Of a DNA stretch of 64,000 bases, positions 62,449 to 64,000 are shown piece by piece. Made by a program: the position numbers and the translations under genes. The DNA is from Lentzea atacamensis. Lineage in GTDB: Bacteria; Actinomycetota; Actinomycetes; Mycobacteriales; Pseudonocardiaceae. Where the stretch lies: positions 267,635 to 331,634 of the forward strand of contig NZ_QLTT01000001.1 of NCBI RefSeq assembly GCF_003269295.1, written 5' to 3'. Every line of letters starts with the position of its first letter. The stretch's first letter is position 1. The notes under the pieces were generated by a model. That model worked only from the letters and a program-made list of their open reading frames with translations, had not been told where the DNA came from and did no database searches.

Positions 62449-62793
62449 GTGGCACCACTGGAGATGGAGGCAGAGCGGCGGGACGACGCGGTGATCCTGC
62501 GGGTCACCGGCGAGGTCGACTCCTACACCGCGCCGCTCCTGCACGAGCGCCTGGCCGGGGTGTTCGCCGAGGCGAAGGGCGGGACCGTCGTGCTGGACAT
62601 GTCACGCGTGTCCTTCCTCGCCTCGTCCGGGCTCTCCGTGCTGGTGGACTACCACACGCGCGGTGAGGAACAGGGCACCCGGCTGAAGGTCGTGGCGCCG
62701 GCGGGCAACGTGCTGCGGGCGCTGCGGGCGACCACGTTGAACGAGATGATCGAGCTGTACGCCACCGTGCCGGACGCACTGGCGGCCCGCTGA
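62449..62793 (+). CDS. STAS-domain anti-sigma factor antagonist
   Basis: A 114-residue RsbV/SpoIIAA-like protein. VILRVTGEVDSYTAPLLHERL and VVLDMSRVSFLASSGLSVLV carry the STAS fold; the Ser in LASSGL is the site that partner kinases phosphorylate. GTG at 62449 has GGGAGG before it. It stands alone; the RsbP-like phosphatase at 21429 is one possible partner in the window. Confidence 0.9.
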   Translation: MAPLEMEAERRDDAVILRVTGEVDSYTAPLLHERLAGVFAEAKGGTVVLDMSRVSFLASSGLSVLVDYHTRGEEQGTRLKVVAPAGNVLRALRATTLNEMIELYATVPDALAAR

Positions 62794-62875
62794 GCCGGTT
62801 CGGCACCGACGGCATCGCCGGAACCTCGACCACCGGCTCACGGCGTTCAGCTGAGAACGGGGCCATCATGATCTG

Positions 62876-63355
62876 ATGGACGTGAACGAGGTTCTGCTGC
62901 CCGGTGTGGGCCTGCGCTACGAGTTCACCAACGCGGACGGCGACCACATCGCCATCGTCGCCCGCCGCGAGGGCACCTTCGAGATCGGCCGCTACTGCGC
63001 GGACGATCCGGACGAGGCCCGGCAGGTGTTCCGGCTCACCAGCGCGGAGGCGGACACGATGGCCGAGATCCTGGGTGCTCCGCGCATCGCCGAACGGTTC
63101 GCCGATCTCACGAAGGAGGTTCCCGGCCTCAGCGCCGGTCAGGTCGTCGTGCCCGCCGAGTCGGTGCACCGGGGCAAACCGCTCGGCCACACGCGGGCCC
63201 GCACCCGCACCGGAGCGTCGATCGTCGCGATCGTGCGCGGCGACAACGTGATCGCCTCGCCGACACCGGACGAGGTGCTGAGGCAGGGCGACGTGCTCGT
63301 CGTGATCGGCACGCACGAGGGCATCAGCGGCGTGCGCGCGATCATCGAAAGCTGA
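62876..63355 (+). CDS. khtT: Cation:proton antiporter regulatory subunit (KhtT-like)
   Basis: A 159-residue cytoplasmic protein. The N-terminal part (LLPGVGLRYEF, GDHIAIVARREG) and the C-terminal TrkA-C domain (about residues 75-159: GASIVAIVRGDNVIASPTPD, LRQGDVLVVIG) match KhtT, which gates a K+/H+ antiporter. The transporter gene follows after two bases. ATG at 62876. Confidence 0.87.
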   Translation: MDVNEVLLPGVGLRYEFTNADGDHIAIVARREGTFEIGRYCADDPDEARQVFRLTSAEADTMAEILGAPRIAERFADLTKEVPGLSAGQVVVPAESVHRGKPLGHTRARTRTGASIVAIVRGDNVIASPTPDEVLRQGDVLVVIGTHEGISGVRAIIES

Positions 63356-63357
63356 CC

Positions 63358-64000
63358 GTGCACACATCGCTCGCGCTGCTGCTCGAGCTCGGCGTCATCC
63401 TCGTCGGGCTCAGCGTGCTGGGCGCCGCAGCCCGGCGGTGGTCGGTCTCCCCCATCCCGCTCTACCTGCTGGCCGGCCTGGCGCTCGGCAACGGCGGCAT
63501 CGCACCGGTACCCGCCGCGGGCGACTTCGTCGAGATCGGCGCCTCCATCGGCGTGGTGCTGCTCCTGCTCACCCTCGGCCTGGAGTTCAACACCGCCGAG
63601 CTCACGCACAGCCTGCGCCGCCACGTCCCGTCGGCCGTGCTCGACCTCGTCCTCAACGCCACGCCCGGTGCGATCGCCGGGTGGCTGCTGGGGCTGAGCT
63701 GGCCCGGTGTCCTGGCACTCGCGGGCGCCACCTGGATCTCGTCCTCCGGCATCATCTCGCGGCTGCTGAGCGACCTGCGCCGGCTCGGCAACCGCGAGAC
63801 CCCTGCCGTGCTGTCGATCCTCGTCATGGAGGACTTCGCCATGGCGGTCTACCTGCCGGTGCTCGTCGTGCTCGCCTCCGGCGGCACCTGGTGGCAGGCG
63901 ATCATCGGCGTGGTCGTCGCGACGGCCAGCGTCGCGGCGGCGTTCACCGCCTCGCACCGCTGGGGCCACCACGTCAACCGCTGGCTCGCCCATCCCGACG
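63358..64000 (+). CDS. khtU: CPA2 cation:proton antiporter (KhtU/KefB-like), N-terminal part
   Basis: The first 214 residues of a membrane antiporter, cut by the window end. GTG at 63358 is two bases after khtT. Helices include LLLELGVILVGLSVLGAAAR, YLLAGLALGNGG, VVLLLLTLGLEFNTAEL and ATWISSSGIISRLLSDL, with the Gly-rich signature and acidic residues of the CPA2 family. Together with KhtT it probably exports K+ in exchange for H+. Confidence 0.9.
   Translation, partial: MHTSLALLLELGVILVGLSVLGAAARRWSVSPIPLYLLAGLALGNGGIAPVPAAGDFVEIGASIGVVLLLLTLGLEFNTAELTHSLRRHVPSAVLDLVLNATPGAIAGWLLGLSWPGVLALAGATWISSSGIISRLLSDLRRLGNRETPAVLSILVMEDFAMAVYLPVLVVLASGGTWWQAIIGVVVATASVAAAFTASHRWGHHVNRWLAHPD

Overview
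The window is chromosomal DNA of a high-GC actinomycete. GC-rich third codon positions, frequent GTG/TTG starts, four-base ATGA/GTGA gene overlaps, an MptB-type mannosyltransferase, many TetR regulators and an actinobacterial-style gas-vesicle operon all fit the order Pseudonocardiales (Lentzea/Saccharothrix-like). The family-level guess is inference only. I see no rRNA or tRNA gene, transposase or CRISPR array. Genes are dense on both strands and no gap exceeds about 300 bases.

Layout. 1-5 kb: tail of a PaaX-like regulator, a truncated GH20 hexosaminidase-like gene behind a DasR-type dre-like site, a glycosyltransferase remnant, a PaaK-like adenylate-forming enzyme, a secreted I36-type inhibitor, an ArsR-like regulator and a methyltransferase. 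5-10 kb: lnt, an mptB-like gene, and a membrane-anchored sigma factor fused to an extracellular CAP domain. 10-14.5 kb: two regulator/SDR units; one TetR unit has two near-identical operators. 14.5-21.4 kb: an operon of a MacB-type ABC ATPase, its permease and a secreted penicillin acylase, divergent from a two-component system. 21.4-23.5 kb: an RsbQ/RsbP-like stress module joined to the response regulator by a 95-bp imperfect tandem repeat.

24-29 kb: SGNH esterase with a ricin-type lectin, a deletion scar joining half an M20 amidohydrolase to half an Lrp regulator, and a LacI/GH1 beta-glucosidase locus that keeps only the last codons of a sugar ABC permease. 29-35 kb: a large AAA/LuxR regulator, two very small genes, and a TetR/SDR/oxidoreductase unit. 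34.7-37.5 kb: a seven-gene, minus-strand gas-vesicle operon. 37.8-45.3 kb: a DUF308/TetR pair with two inverted 18-bp operators, glutathione peroxidase, a trypsin-like protease, a LigD-type ligase-polymerase, an orphan gene resembling the Cas3-extension proteins of type I-G CRISPR systems, and a STAS/MEDS-kinase pair.

45.3-51.6 kb: a coupled purL-purQ pair with an unusually long PurL, a TetR/P-loop kinase pair and a divergent secreted beta-propeller with a 24-bp palindrome between them. 51.7-58.7 kb: a copper-resistance region with CsoR boxes, CsoR, CopZ, CopA, a copper-associated exported protein, DUF305/DUF6153/DUF4396 proteins and an embedded BlaI/M56-peptidase pair. 58.7-64 kb: a thioredoxin-like [2Fe-2S] protein, a frameshifted CBS protein, ArsR with a 10-codon leader ORF, two DUF202 proteins, a doubly frameshifted winged-helix protein, a monooxygenase-like protein, a STAS protein and a KhtT/KhtU-type cation:proton antiporter cut by the window end.

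Two themes stand out: several well-formed local operators that pair regulators with neighbouring genes, and repeated traces of small deletions (truncated or frameshifted GH20, GT1, M20, Lrp, sugar permease, CBS and winged-helix genes).
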